A stretch of DNA of 64,000 nucleotides from Anadara kagoshimensis. Its lineage: Eukaryota; Mollusca; Bivalvia; Arcoida; Arcidae. This document shows, piece after piece, positions 20,785-31,468 of the stretch. How positions within the stretch are numbered: position 1 is the stretch's first letter; every line of letters starts with the position of its first letter. A program made the translations under genes and the position numbers. The stretch covers positions 4,935,502 through 4,999,501 of the forward strand of contig CM037866.1 in the NCBI GenBank assembly GCA_021292105.1, in the 5' to 3' direction. A model generated the notes under the pieces. The model was not told the DNA's origin and ran no database searches. It saw only the letters and a program-made list of their open reading frames with translations.

Positions 20785-22781
20785 TTTTAACGGAGTTCGG
20801 GAGCGTCTTATTGTTATTGTACTGTTTTTATTTTTTCTTCTATATTATTATTATTATTATTATTATTCCTTATTTTTTCTTCCGTAATTTTTTTTGTCCA
20901 TGGACTTTCTCAAAAACGACAAAAGCTACAAACTTGAAACTTTCTATAAATGTGCAGTATCATATGGTTATGGTTGTCATTGTTACAAAAACCGAGAGGT
21001 GATTAGGCGATTTTTTTTTAAATTTTGAATTTTTAACAATAAAACTTGTGTGGATATTAACCCATCAACTATATGTATACGTTTTGACATGACCAATCCA
21101 ACTATGACAAAATATGGGACCTTTGGCCAATTTGGGAAGAATCTCTTTTTTATCATAAGTCATTCCCCTATAACCTATATATTCTTGATTGGCATGAAAC
21201 ATGCAATTCATATATGGCAAAATTTTCGACCCAGGACCATTTTTTTGACCTCATTAATATTTCCTACATTATCAAAATAATTGCTCAAAATCCATATATA
21301 TTCTTGATCACTATGTTATCACATCCTCATATATCACATAGAAGTGGATCCCTCATCTAAAGTAGACCGCACTATTTTTTGGGCCCTATCAAATTCTCCA
21401 ATAAGGCTAATCACCTATTAGCCATATACACGTATATTCTTGAGCAGAATGAAATATGTAATTCATATATGACAAAATTTTGGATATTGATTCTTGATTA
21501 CTATGTAACTCACATCTCATACAAATGCTGACCTAATTTTGTGACAGGACATTTTGTGGATCAAAACGTTTTGTCCATTACTGATAAATAAACAATAAAT
21601 TTTCTTGTGTTATTTGTTTAACAGGATTAAATGTGGTCTTTATGCAGATTCCTGGAGAAAGCAACGATCAAATAGGAATGTGGGTTCCGGAATGGAAAAT
21701 GTTTTTCCCTGGAGACACCTTCTATAATGCTTTTCCGAACTTGTATTCTATCAGGGGAACACCGATGAGGGATCCGAAATTATGGTACTCATCTGTTCAA
21801 AATATAGCGGACTTAAAGCCAGAGTACCTTGTTCTAAGCCACCATTACCCCGTGATAGGAAAGACCAAAATCCAAAAATATCTGACCGAATACCGAGATG
21901 CTATACAGTTTGTCCATGATCAGGCGCTTAGGTACATCAATAAAGGGTACTACCCCGATAAAGTTGTCGAGATGGTCAAACTGCCTAAGAAACTGGCTAA
22001 ACGTCCTTACCTACAACAGTGTTACGGCACCATCGCCTGGTCAGTGAAAGGCGTGTTCCAGCTTTTCCTGGGCTGGTTTAGTGGAGACCCGGCTGAATTG
22101 CTTCCAATGACATATACTGAAAAAGCCAAACGAATGAAAGAACTCGCAGGAGGTGTAAGCGGTCTTGTAAGCAAAGGCAAGGATGCCTTGAAATCCGGAG
22201 ATAATCAGTGGGCGCTGGAACTATCGTCCTACGCTCTAGAATTAAAACCAGATAACAACCAAGCCAGGCAATTAAAATCAGAGGCGTTAGTTGCTCTTGG
22301 CGACGCTACGTCATTTCCGCTTGCGATAAACTATTACAAAACTATGGCGTTGGAAGTAAGCGGAAAAATTGATTTGAGTTTGAGGCCAGAATACATTCAC
22401 CACCTTGTCTATTCCTACCGAATGAGACAGTTGTTCGAGCTCATGCCGGCGATGTACATCGCTGAAAACTGTTCTGATAGGACGGATATCGTTCTATTCA
22501 AATTTCGAGACACTGGATTAGAAGTCTATGTGCAGCTGAGAAATGGCGTCGCAATCATATCCGATTCTAAACCCGAAGAAGATCGTGTTTTTAGTGTAAC
22601 CTTTGCCTCCGAGGATTTGTTCCGAGACCTTGTTGTCATGATGGCGGATGGGACAGGTTGGCCCTTCTCTTTTCTTACGGAAATAAGCTCAAAAGTTAAG
22701 ATAATATCTCCATTTACAATGACCCGTTTCACGGAGATAATGCATTGTTTTGATTGGTACATGAATGTTAAAACAGCTTAA
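14757..22781 (+). CDS. Secreted alkyl-sulfatase-like metallo-hydrolase, copy 1
   Basis: Four coding exons: 14757-14882, 16213-16419, 17854-18091 and 21625-22781, all with GT..AG introns and matching phases (0, 0, 1), total 575 aa. Residues 1-28 are a signal peptide (WFVYFVFYWSAGISPSLA). Residues 43-300 form a metallo-beta-lactamase domain with THYHHDH at 100-106 (zinc ligands H101, H103, D105, H106), an IPGE at 199-202, a PGD at 219-221 and SHH at 262-264. Then come an alkyl-sulfatase dimerisation domain (about 280-440, with NQWALELSSYALE) and an SCP2-like C-terminal domain. The order is that of bacterial SdsA1-type alkyl sulfatases and their animal homologues, which cleave sulfate esters; the substrate here is unknown. 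Bacterial enzymes have Glu where D221 stands. One codon shorter than copy 2 in exon 3 (TFID-PNN). The alternative GTG at 21633 is inside exon 4, not a start. Confidence 0.85.
15081..15288 (+). mobile_element. MITE G (TTGACGNATCGCCGGCC ends), copy 1 intron
   Basis: Inverted ends 'gatcaccgaccacgcccaca' and 'gcatgaccggtgatacgtcaa'-like bracket about 200 bp of non-coding DNA. The cleanest relative, with near-perfect ends, is at 44068-44264. Counterparts lie at 28434-28503 (internally deleted) and 39062-39258. Confidence 0.65.
15565..15578. promoter_or_regulatory. Perfect palindrome GATCTCGCGAGATC
   Basis: The 14-bp palindrome contains TCTCGCGAGA, a word known as a strong CpG promoter element in vertebrates. 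It sits in a GC-richer island (about 15525-15620) inside intron 1. No transcription start is evident, so a role is unproven. Confidence 0.3.
15715..15990 (-). repeat. Repeat A, long copy
   Basis: Reverse-oriented, about 275 bp, from 'catactaatccatggccgaa' (right end) to 'cacagtattgttgataagtt' (left end). It contains 'gctccggaagggtaagcacc' and 'gtttagctagctacacccgc' when read on the minus strand. No coding frame or tRNA-like head is seen. The class is unknown. Confidence 0.7.
16670..16685. other. 16-bp perfect palindrome, intron 2 of copy 1
   Basis: CGGGTATTAATACCCG is perfectly self-complementary, and flanking 'cgattttt'/'aaaatcg' can extend the hairpin with a small bulge. A TGACGTCA lies 29 bp upstream (16641). 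Confidence 0.4.
16862..17750 (+). mobile_element. MITE family C, intron 2 of copy 1, with insertions
   Basis: The left end 'tttgtttcacaatcatttct' and right end 'agttaagaaataattgtaaa' correspond to the inverted ends seen at 13785-14038. The inside has been enlarged by an (ATA)n tract (16896-16948) and a MITE (17502-17636). Copy 2 has the same frame at 29908-30384 without those insertions. Confidence 0.5.
17502..17636 (+). mobile_element. MITE H, 135 bp
   Basis: Inverted arms of about 41 bp: 'taagaaatgacatttctgct' with 'catggtatttt', mirrored by 'taccatgatcaaactgtcat' and 'ttctta'. The paralogous place in copy 2 (about 30236) lacks it, so it inserted after the genes split. The same outer ends occur at 19056 and 19867. 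Confidence 0.65.
18160..18660 (+). repeat. Foldback minisatellite, intron 3 of copy 1
   Basis: A tandem of 'cgccatcgtatcttcgcttc' and 'tttgcgttatt' words covers about 430 bp. A short left arm of the inverse sequence ('gaagatacgttggagaagaa') makes a foldback structure. The same structure sits at the same distance from exon 3 in copies 2 (30797-31000) and 3 (40770-40885) with far fewer units. Long open frames across it are Phe/Ser-rich by-products. Confidence 0.7.
19056..19867 (+). mobile_element. Inverted-repeat element holding a LINE fragment
   Basis: Two 54-bp arms (19056-19109 and 19814-19867) are inverted copies with about three mismatches ('taagaaataacattctattt' opens the left arm). Their outer 15 bp match the MITE at 17502. 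Between them is a minus-strand LINE fragment. A LINE insertion alone gives direct, not inverted, flanks, so either a MITE was invaded or an inverted duplication formed around the insert. Confidence 0.6.
19117..19813 (-). mobile_element. Truncated LINE (non-LTR retrotransposon), 3' part
   Basis: On the minus strand, 19823-19608 reads ...DGNEIKQVDKFTYLGAVVS..., the end of a reverse transcriptase in LINE families ('FTYLG' followed by a K.RLSKAR segment). Further on, 'GHVLRMEGK' and 'RPRARPKPTWRR'-like words appear in shifted frames, typical of the LINE C-terminal end. It finishes in (TAGG)n at 19117-19155, a simple-repeat tail. It is 5'-truncated and frameshifted. The clade is not determined. 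Confidence 0.65.
20088..20400 (+). repeat. SINE-1, head slightly truncated
   Basis: It starts inside the A box ('ttggtagagtgctcg'), has the B box 'gggttcgatcc', the shared body and the tail 'gatataagtgaaatattctt' + 'gggacgttaaacaccatt'. It lies in intron 3 of copy 1. Confidence 0.8.
20410..21620. other. Intron 3 remainder, copy 1
   Basis: (AAT)n at 20746-20784 and (TTA)n at 20845-20867. From about 21060 to 21560 a loose repetition of 'tatattcttgat' and 'catatatg.caaaatttt' phrases indicates an old tandem. The last 90 bp ('acgttttgtccattactgat') are conserved with copy 2 before exon 4. No gene. Confidence 0.4.
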
Positions 22782-22830
22782 ATTGTATGCCTCGGTCCAT
22801 TTAAATTGAATAATTTCTCCCCAAAATCAA

Positions 22831-22836
22831 AATAAA
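22831..22836 (+). terminator. Poly(A) signal, copy 1
   Basis: AATAAA lies 50 bp after the stop codon, at the same place as in copies 2 and 3. Confidence 0.6.
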
Positions 22837-23204
22837 TTTAGTTCTTTAAATGAATCTTGATTTGTTTTTGTAAGCAATTAAATTACAAGCCTGTCAAAAG
22901 TTTAACACCAAGTTAATGAATTAGTGCATAAGCAGCAGAAGCTTTCGATCTATTGTAAGCTATATGTCGATAACATTTCAATAGCAGACATCTATCTCTC
23001 GACAGGTTTTCGGTGACTAGCTATCTGTCACTCCATTTGGTATTACATTTGCGGCAGGTCGATTGATTAAATGATTCAACGGGGATTTATGTTCCAGTGA
23101 AAAATATTTCACATTTATCGACATGTCACCAGCTATAATTGAAGTGGTAGAAGTTTTGACCTTTGCAATCCGCTCAGGGCATTGTGCAGGGAGGGTTCAT
23201 TAAC

Positions 23205-23389
23205 GTTCCACGCCTGTCGTAAAACGGGACACGACACGAGTCTCTTCCGAAGACCCCATGGCTTTCTTTTCTAAATACCGAGTGCTTGGCCAAAGAACAA
23301 TCACTTCCAACTTTTACGTCTTGGGTCGGACCCTGTTCGACCTCCCTCTTACAGAGCAAACATTCTACCAACTGAGCTACCGCAGTGGT
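23205..23389 (-). repeat. SINE-1 head and body, shared with copy 3 flank
   Basis: Read on the minus strand it starts 'accactgcggtagctcagtt' and continues to the 'gacccaagacgt' body. The 3' tail is missing. The adjoining (GT)n (23437-23470) and 'aaaaaactatca' recur next to the SINE at 42480-42640, so the insertion preceded the duplication that separated copies 1 and 3. Confidence 0.75.
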
Positions 23390-23433
23390 TTTTATATAAA
23401 GTATTTGTTTGTCGATTAAAAAACTATCACCCA

Positions 23434-23436
<3 letters not shown>

Positions 23437-23470
<34 letters not shown>
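23437..23470 (+). repeat. (GT)n microsatellite
   Basis: About 16 GT dinucleotides; the homologous place after copy 3 has (GT)n(GA)n at 42684-42729. Confidence 0.95.
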
Positions 23471-23473
<3 letters not shown>

Positions 23474-23639
23474 AAGATCCACTCACTGTTTCACTTATAT
23501 GCGTAAGTTATAGGGCGATGTAATAAACCGAGTACTAGTAGCCAGAGAAAACCTCCACACTTCGACAAGCGAACCAGGATATTTTATGACATCAGGATCC
23601 GCTAAAATGGTGTTCGGATCTAGTTAGGAAAAGATCTAT

Positions 23640-23885
23640 GGTCCGTGAACAGTGATTGTTCTTTCGCCACGTACTTGATATTTAGATAGGAAAGTCACGG
23701 GGTCTTTCGGAATGTACCTACGAACCATTGCATTGTTTCACGGGTGGCGTGGCAAGATAAAGTATACTTACTAGACATAACTCTGTGAACTCTGCACGTG
23801 TAAAAATCTCATCCACATCACCCATATAGCTGGTGATGTCTCGATATAAATGAAACATTCTTGACTTGGACGCTAAAAAACTTAA
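23640..23885 (+). repeat. SINE-1 body and tail, diverged
   Basis: 'agtgattgttctttcgccac', 'agctggtgatgtctcgatat' and 'tgaaacattcttgacttgga' match the body and tail of SINE-1 in order. The head is missing. Confidence 0.65.
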
Positions 23886-23899
23886 TCACTCAATCAAGA

Positions 23900-24985
23900 T
23901 GGAGAGAATTGGTGTTTAAACGCCTCAATCAAGATTCTCTCACTGATATCAAGACAGATATGGGAAGGTGGAGTGGAGTAAGGGATTTTAAAGTCTCTGT
24001 GGGTCCGGATACGCGAAATTTCCTTAAAGGACAATAACTCTGTCATGGTTCATCCGATCACCTCGCCTTTACCACCGATGGATTCCTCTCTTTGAGGCGG
24101 ACTTGACGGTACATACACGGTTAAGAGATCGAGTTCCGACGGGCATTTTTGCCAATCCGGCCCTTCGGGGGTCATCACGGACTTGAGGGTAGTTTACTTT
24201 GATCCGGTTTTCCCTAGCTATTTTTAGGCCTAGGCCGTTCTTTCCCCACATACCGGACCTTCCCCAGTTTCTTCAACATCTCAACGTGTGACCCTGTGAC
24301 CTCTGACGTCATGCATATTTAACAAATCTTGCATCCAGCATTATAACACGGCTTCTATCTGCTTAGACTCTACTACTGTGGAGTAGAGTAATAGTGTTAC
24401 ACCTCAGTCAAGATTCTATCACCCATATCAAGACAGTCAGTTCTGGGAAGTTGGAGTGGAGCAATGGTGTTTAATGCCCCAGTCAAGATTATCTCATTTT
24501 TATCGAGACAGTCAGCTCTGGGAAGTTGGAGTGGAGTAATGGTGTTTAATGCCCCAGTCAAGATTCTCTCATTTTTATCGAGACAGTCAGCTCTGGGAAG
24601 GTCGAGGGGAGTAATGGTGTTTAATGCCCCAGTCAAGATTTTCTCATTTTTATCGAGATAGTCAGTTCTGGGTAGGTCGAGTAAAGTAATGGTGTTTAAC
24701 GCCTCAGTCAAGATTCTATCACTTATATCGAGACAGTCTGTTCTGGGAAGCTGAAGTAGAGTAATGATGTTAAACGCTTCAGTAAAGATTATATCACTTA
24801 TATCGAGGCAGTCAGTTCTGGGAAGATGGAGCGGAGTAATGATGTTAAACGCTCCAGTAAAGATCCTATCAAGTATATTGAGACACTCAGTTCTGGGATG
24901 GTGGAGTGGAGTAATGGTGTTTTACGAATCAGTGAAGATTCTATCACTCATATCGAGGTAGTCATGCCTCGGATTGTAGTGGATT
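23900..24985 (-). repeat. 75-bp minisatellite derived from a SINE tail
   Basis: Units of 75 bp ('gtaatggtgtttaatgcccc', 'agtcaagattctctcatttt', 'tatcgagacagtcagctctg') run from about 24385 to 24985, about eight copies; an outlying unit lies at 23905-23990 and two more at 34000-34150. About 46 bp of the unit equal the reverse complement of the SINE-1 3' end. As 75 is a multiple of three, the array has long open frames, which are incidental. Confidence 0.85.
24060..24310. other. GC-richer unassigned block
   Basis: This block ('ccgacgggcatttttgccaa', 'atccggcccttcgggggtca') is clearly less AT-rich than its surroundings and interrupts the outlying and main parts of the minisatellite. A 60-codon minus-strand frame covers most of it but matches nothing I know. 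It may be a fragment of an unrecognised element. Confidence 0.35.
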
Positions 24986-24989
24986 GAAG

Positions 24990-25360
24990 TGTTGACACAT
25001 ATGCAGCTTTTATTCAATTCCGTGTCTTTCAGCAAAATTCAAATGCATGATAATTGAAGATTTCACAGTGACCCAGTATATGACCACTTCTAAATACACC
25101 AGTTGTCGGGTTTTGAAACTTCACTTCCACATTTTGATCATATTGCCACCAACTGAATTTCTAACTTGATCGAAATATTGTCGAAGTTTTTGTAGAAATG
25201 ACGGGAAATTGGACATTTTCCTTTGCAATTTGGCAAGGAAACTTAATGCAAAAAACATGATTGTCGCCCGTGATTCTAACTCGACTTTATCTTAAAGAAC
25301 TATGATTGTATTGAGAAAACTGCACAGGCCTGTGGAAATGTTAACATCAAGCCAACAGAA
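24990..25360. other. No recognisable feature
   Basis: Unremarkable AT-rich DNA between the minisatellite and the copy 2 promoter. At 25327 'caggcctgtggaaatgttaa' looks like one decayed unit start of the array that is expanded before copy 1. Confidence 0.4.
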
Positions 25361-25361
25361 T

Positions 25362-25620
25362 GGTACAGTATCGTCAGCATGCCCCCGCTCCTCGTTCGCT
25401 TTATATCTCCACAGATCTCCGGCAGCTGTTATTTATATATCTACATCATTTCGGCCACTAGCTATTCTTAATTTGGCCACTGGACAGAAAATGTCATTTT
25501 TTAAAATATAAAATATTAATATATCAAAAATATTAACTACGTTAATATAAAATTATGATAAATATTAAATCGATGTTTTGTTAACTCCTTCCAGCATCTG
25601 GTACAGTATATATAAACGAT
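25362..25620 (+). promoter_or_regulatory. Promoter of sulfatase copy 2
   Basis: It is conserved with 12595-12970: 'atcgtcagcatgcccccgct', an E-box CAGCTG, 'atatctacatcatttcggcc', 'ccagcatct' and a TATA box (TATATATAAA, 25607-25616). Conservation against a background of diverged repeats supports function. Confidence 0.55.
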
Positions 25621-25639
25621 TCAATGACATTTTGAACAC

Positions 25640-25707
25640 ATTTACCACAAACCTGCTACAGACTACGGATATTCCCAGTAGAGGGCGCTGTCGAGGTTCA
25701 TTTCAAG
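25640..25707 (+). other. Non-coding first exon (5'UTR), copy 2
   Basis: It follows the TATA box by about 25-30 bp and contains 'agagggcgctgt', ending at CAAG|GTAGGA. It matches the copy 1 exon at 12992-13058. The acceptor would be the 'tttcag' about 30 bp before the ATG at 27437. Confidence 0.45.
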
Positions 25708-25865
25708 GTAGGATAACTGTGCCAATTTTATCATTTTTTGAAAATTCAGCTCAAAAAAGTATTTTGAAATTTTCTATCACTTACATGGTGGTTTTGTTTA
25801 TTCACAATTTTGGTCAATATGATGATTATTTTTTTTTACAATTTCATGGTTAGCTTGAGAAAAAG

Positions 25866-25874
25866 TGAGAGAGA

Positions 25875-25914
<40 letters not shown>
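25866..25914 (+). repeat. (AG)n microsatellite
   Basis: AG runs with one 'aattg' interruption; copy 1 has a longer AG tract at the equivalent place (14189-14364). Confidence 0.9.
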
Positions 25915-25915
<1 letters not shown>

Positions 25916-26291
25916 ATTGTTACCACCATCATATTCAAGGTAGAAGATATTGTAGACAAATTTCACAAACATTTACAATTTTTTTCTAATGGCATCATTT
26001 TATTAGGCGGTGAGTTAATGTACAATTTTAATTTCATTTGAACGGGAGATGATAATGAACCCCCGTGAACCTTAAACAAGTGCCAAGGTGTCCAATACCA
26101 CCACTTTGTTCTAACATCATAATGTTTGTAATTTGTGATGTCTTCCACATTACCAGCTATCAATCAATGATTTTGAGGATCAACATATGGAGTTGTTGGA
26201 TATAGAAATTTTTCAGTTTGAAGTGAAATCAAACTTTATGAAATAGGATACTAATGAGAAACTGACGTTGTACATGGTGCCGCTGAAAAAA

Positions 26292-27073
26292 AATGTTTGT
26301 AAATGTGTCTAAAATCTTTTAGATGGTTGTAAAATGTGGCTACAATCTCTAAAATGATTGTAAAATGTGGTGACTACAATCTCTCTTAAGTGTTTGTAAA
26401 ATGTGACTAGTTTATCTGAAATGTTTGTAAAATGTGACTAGTTTATCTGAAATGTTTGTAAAATGTGACTTCAATCTCTCTGAAATGTTTGTAAAATGTG
26501 ACTACAATCTCTTTGAAATGTTTGTAAAATGTGACTACAATCTCTCTGAAATGTTTGTAAAATGTGACTACTTTATCTGAAATGTTTGTAACATGTTGCT
26601 AAAATATCTGAAATGTTTGTAAAATGTGGTGACTACAATCTCTGTAATGTTTGTAAAATGTGGTGACTACAATCTCTGTAATGTTTGTAAAATGTGACTG
26701 CAATCTCTAAAATGTTTTGTAAAATGTGACTACAATCTCTGAAATGGTTGTAAAATGTGGATACAATCTCTAAATTGGTTGTAAAGTGTGACTATAATCT
26801 TAGAAATGTTTGTTAAATGTGGCTACAATCTCTGAAATGTTTGTTAAATGTGGCTTCAATCACTGAGATGGTTGTGAAATGTGACTATAATCTTAAAAAT
26901 GTTTGTAAAATGCGGCTTAAATCTGTAAATGTTGGTCAAATGTGGCTACAATCTCTGAAATATTTTTAAAATGTGAATGCAATCTTTGAAATGTTTGTAA
27001 AATGTGACTACAATCTTTGAAATGTTTGTAAAATGTGACTACAATCTTTGAAATGTTTGTAAAATGTGACTTC
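26292..27073 (+). repeat. ~30-bp minisatellite in 5'UTR intron of copy 2
   Basis: About 25 imperfect units of 'aatgtttgtaaaatgtgact' plus 'acaatctctg', 28-34 bp each. Copy 1 has no counterpart. No coding sense. Confidence 0.9.
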
Positions 27074-27436
27074 AAATTCAGAAAAACGGGGTTTAAAGAT
27101 AACGAATATATATGATTTAGCTTTTAAAATTGTGACCACCTCATTATTAAAACCTTCTATCCATCATGTCTATTGTCCAAGGTCTCGTAGCTGGTCTCAC
27201 AGGTATTAATCAATTACTTAGATCCTATGTGTGGTCTTTTTATACAGGTTTTACTGTATTTAGGTCAACTCACTGGATGAACTTTATATACAGATTTATT
27301 AAGGTTCCGTGACTGGGTCTTCATATGCATATTTTAATGTTATTAGGTTCCACATATTAGTTGTTGCATATATCTTTTACTTTATTAAGTTTCTCTTTTT
27401 GTTATTTCAGTATTTTTACAGGTGATGTGGTAAAAT

Positions 27437-30400
27437 ATGGCGGTATTTATTAAGAAAACGTGGTTTGTTTACTTTGTTTTTTATTGGTCCACCGGGATGA
27501 GTCCGTCAATGGGTGCTGATGAAGCTAAATGCCCGAAAGGGTGGCCAAAACAAATTCAAAAGGTACTATTCATACTAATCCACGTCCGAATCATAATCCA
27601 GGAGCAAAGTAAAAACTTTGGAGCTGGCGCGTAAACTTCCACCAGGAAAATGAGGCCGAGTGCTCCGGAAGGGTAAACATCTCCTGTTTAGCTATCTACA
27701 CCCACCACGTGTGTAATTAAAAATGTGTGAAAGGAATATGGAACGTCAAATATATCCATGGCATTCATGGACACTAAGACATCGAACTTATAAACAATAC
27801 TGTGATGACGGCCATAAAACTTTTTGAGAGCCTTAAAATCCTTAGGCTTGCAAAATCCGTGAGTCAACAATTTATTTGCAAGCAGCCTGCTTCGTCGTAC
27901 AAAGTCCCTGTAGTAGGAACAAGATCTACCATAGCGTATTTAGTGGGAAACAAAAACGCCATAAGCAGGAGAAGCAGGTATGTTGCTGCATAGAAAAGGA
28001 AAGTTGACAACTAAATTATATTAAAACAACGATTACAACAAACAGTACAGACCTGTTGAAAATTTAGCACTGAGCCACCAAAAAAGTGTCGAGGTTCGGT
28101 TGCTGAGAGGCCGAGTTATGGAAAACTGGTGGTAATTTCATGATGCTAATCCGGCACTAACTTATTAGCTTGGTGTTAAACTTTCGACCGGTCTGGACCA
28201 TATGTTAAACCGTAGTTTCAAAATATTTCAATGTTTTTGTTTTTTCTTCAAAATTCGTCCGACTACTAACAGTACAGACCGGTCAAAAAATTAACACTGA
28301 CCTATCGAAAAAAGAGTCGAAATTCGGCTATTGAGTGGCCAAGTTATGGAAACATGGTGCTAAAAAAGAAAGGAAGTAACTACCAAACAAGCTGTCGAGA
28401 TATATAGCTGATGAGGAGCCGAGATAAGCTGCCAATTCAGCGGATCGCAAGCCACGCCTAAAAAGTTCCGACAAAGGTTCGGCATGACCAGCGATACGTC
28501 AAATTGGGTCTTACTTTTTAGCTTAGTGTTAACAGTCTACAGGTCTAAACTGTAGTTTCAAAATATTTAAATTATTTGTTTGATATGTTGTAAAAGAATT
28601 GTCAATTTTTTATATTTGTTTTTGTTCCAAAACTTATAATTTTTATTTTAGGTAACAGATAATGTATATGTTGCCATTGGATACGCAGCGGGAAATTCCA
28701 TAATGGTGATTGCGCCGGAAGGACTTATTATAATTGATGTAACAGAAACTGTAAATACTTCCGCGGAAATTTTTGCGGAGTTTCGGAAGATATCATCAAA
28801 GCCAGTAAAAGCAATTGTATATACCCATTATCACCATGACCACATTATGGGTGCAAAGGTAATGCGCTTGTGACGTATTTTTAGCATGCAATTCTCAAAT
28901 GAGGGACTTCGGTAGCCGAGCTTTTGAAAGCGCGAGTCTACGGACAACAGAGTCTTATTTTGAATCCAACTCGGGACAGAACCTAATGTGAAAAAAGTTT
29001 ATCGGTTCGTTAACCGGAGTTCAGTAGTTCACTCAAGGCAAGGAAATACTCCATACACATAGCTATTATAATTATGGTGGTATTAGTGATGGGAATCGGT
29101 TGTATTTTCATAATCGATTAATTGGTTATAATCGGAAGATGATTTCGATCGATTTTCCGATAATAATCTGTCAATAAATTGAAGCGGTAATTACAAAGTT
29201 AATAAGTTTAACTTCTAACGTCTTGATAATATCTACAAGATACATGAGACATTTGTATCTCAGTTAAGACTTAAAATATCTTCCATTTTTCTGATCATTT
29301 ACTCTTCCTTACATGTGTGTTAGTTTTCTTTTCCAAGTACACTTATTTCAGCTACAGATTCATACTTATTACCACTGCGGTAGCTCAGTTGGTAGAGTGC
29401 TCGCTCCGTAAGTGGGAGGTCGTGAGTTCGAGCCCCGACCGGGTCTGACCCAAGACTTGAAAGTGGGTAGTGACTGTTCTTTCGCCAATCACTCGGCATT
29501 ACGAAATGAAAGTCACGGTTCTTTCGGATGGGAACTTAAAATAAACGAGGTCCCGTGTCACGGTTGGCTTGACACGCTAAAGAACCCTGCTGTATAATGC
29601 CATCAGCGCAACGCACAGGCACAATTTCTGCACTTTCGCCTATAGCTGGCGACGTCACGATATAAGTGAAATATTCTTGACTGGGACGTTAAACACCATT
29701 ACTCAACTCAACTCATACTTATTTTATAAGAGACGTTACATAAACGAACTTCAGTAAATAATCGAAATCGATCAATTATTATATTTTAGAATCGATTATC
29801 GCTAATCGGACGCTCAAACGATTAGATATCGATTAAATCGATTAATCGGTCCAACACTAGGTGGTATCACCTAATATTTCGTCATTACGTAGTGATCAAT
29901 TAAAGTGCAGGTGCTTGTTTCACAATCATCCCTTAACTTACATCAAGTCAAAAACAAACATACTAATTCATGTCCGAATCACAATCCAGAAGCAAAGTAA
30001 AAACTTGACTAGTTGAGTAAGACACGTGAACTTCCAACAGAGAAGTAAGGCCGGGTGCTCCGGAAGGGTAAGCACCTCCTGTTTAGCTAGCTACACCTGC
30101 CACGTGTGTAATCAAAATTGTGTGAAAGGACGTTTATTATATCAAGGGCAATCCTGTGATGACGGCCATAAAACTTTGGCAAATTTTGACATACATTTAC
30201 GGAACTATAAATTATCATTTTTCACAAAACCAATTAAATAAATACAAATGTTATAAGCTTGAAGTGATCTTTAAAATGACCCAATAAAACTATCTTATAA
30301 GTTAACAAAACTTTTGAGATTTGAAATTTGTCAAAGTAAGGAAAAAATCTTAGTTAAGAAATAATTGTAAAACCGGGGCCTGGTTGAACAGATAATTTCA

Positions 30401-31429
30401 TACGACAGAAAATCAAGTTTTACTTCTCTTCTGACATTACCGAAGGGAAAAACGAATTGCGTGTATTTTAGTGACATTTACCTTTTTTTTTTAGACATTT
30501 GTAGATGACCCAAACAATCCACCAGATATTTGGGCAGATATAAACCTTCTTGACAGCTTAGAGAATTTTCAAACGTATGCTTTTGTAATCAGAATGACGC
30601 GGGCGCTCAGGCAAGTTGGAAATAACGTTACCGGTTCTAATGCAGGACTTGGAAACGGTTTAGCAATCGGTGAGGAAGGATTCGTAATTCCAAACAAGTT
30701 TGTTGACAAACCCAGTGTTAAAGCAAACGTTGCAGGTAATACAACTTTAAAATAACATAATTGTATGGTGTTCTGTAAGGGTAAAATTTGCATTATCGAA
30801 GATACGATGGCGAAGAAGCGAAGAACCAAAGATGCTATGGCAAAGAAGCGGAGATGCGATGGTGAGGGATCTAATGGACTATCGCAACTTCTCTTTTTCG
30901 CCATCGTATCTTTGCTCCTTTGCGTTATTGCAACTTCTCTCTGTCGCCATCGTATCTTTGCTCATTCGCCATCGCAAATTCTCTCCTTCAAGCCGAGATT
31001 TGAGCAATAATGGAAATTTAATCTTAAGGGGGATGAAAGTAGGTATCAGTAGAGAAACAAATTCCGTAATAATTTCATATAAAACTGTTTTTTAATTTTA
31101 GTGTCACTAGATATGTTACTTAATATTAGAAAAAAACATAACTGTGTAATTATTTTTTAAAAAACTTTCAAATTATGTATTTTAATAGCCATTATTGGGT
31201 CCTTTGCGGCAAAACAGTTTTTGGTATGAAAGTTGAACAACATTTATAATAAAGTTTTCCAATCAATTCGCAAAAGATAAGTCTAGTACATGGGCATTTT
31301 GTTTTTTAACTTTGTGACCTTAAAATATAAATATTGCGCCCGATACACGCAATTTTAGAAGGCAAAAGTCATAGAAAACCTCAATCATAAATTGTACAGT
31401 TTTCAAAAATAAATAAATAAATAAACAAA

Positions 31430-31468
<39 letters not shown>

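Noticed and set aside
24397-24961. Repetitive peptides of 65-104 codons in both strands
   Set aside because: The 75-bp unit is a multiple of three and happens to lack stops; the sequence is SINE-derived.
29371-29440. Functional tRNA gene
   Set aside because: A and B boxes are present, but the acceptor stem does not fold and a SINE body and tail follow, with target duplication.
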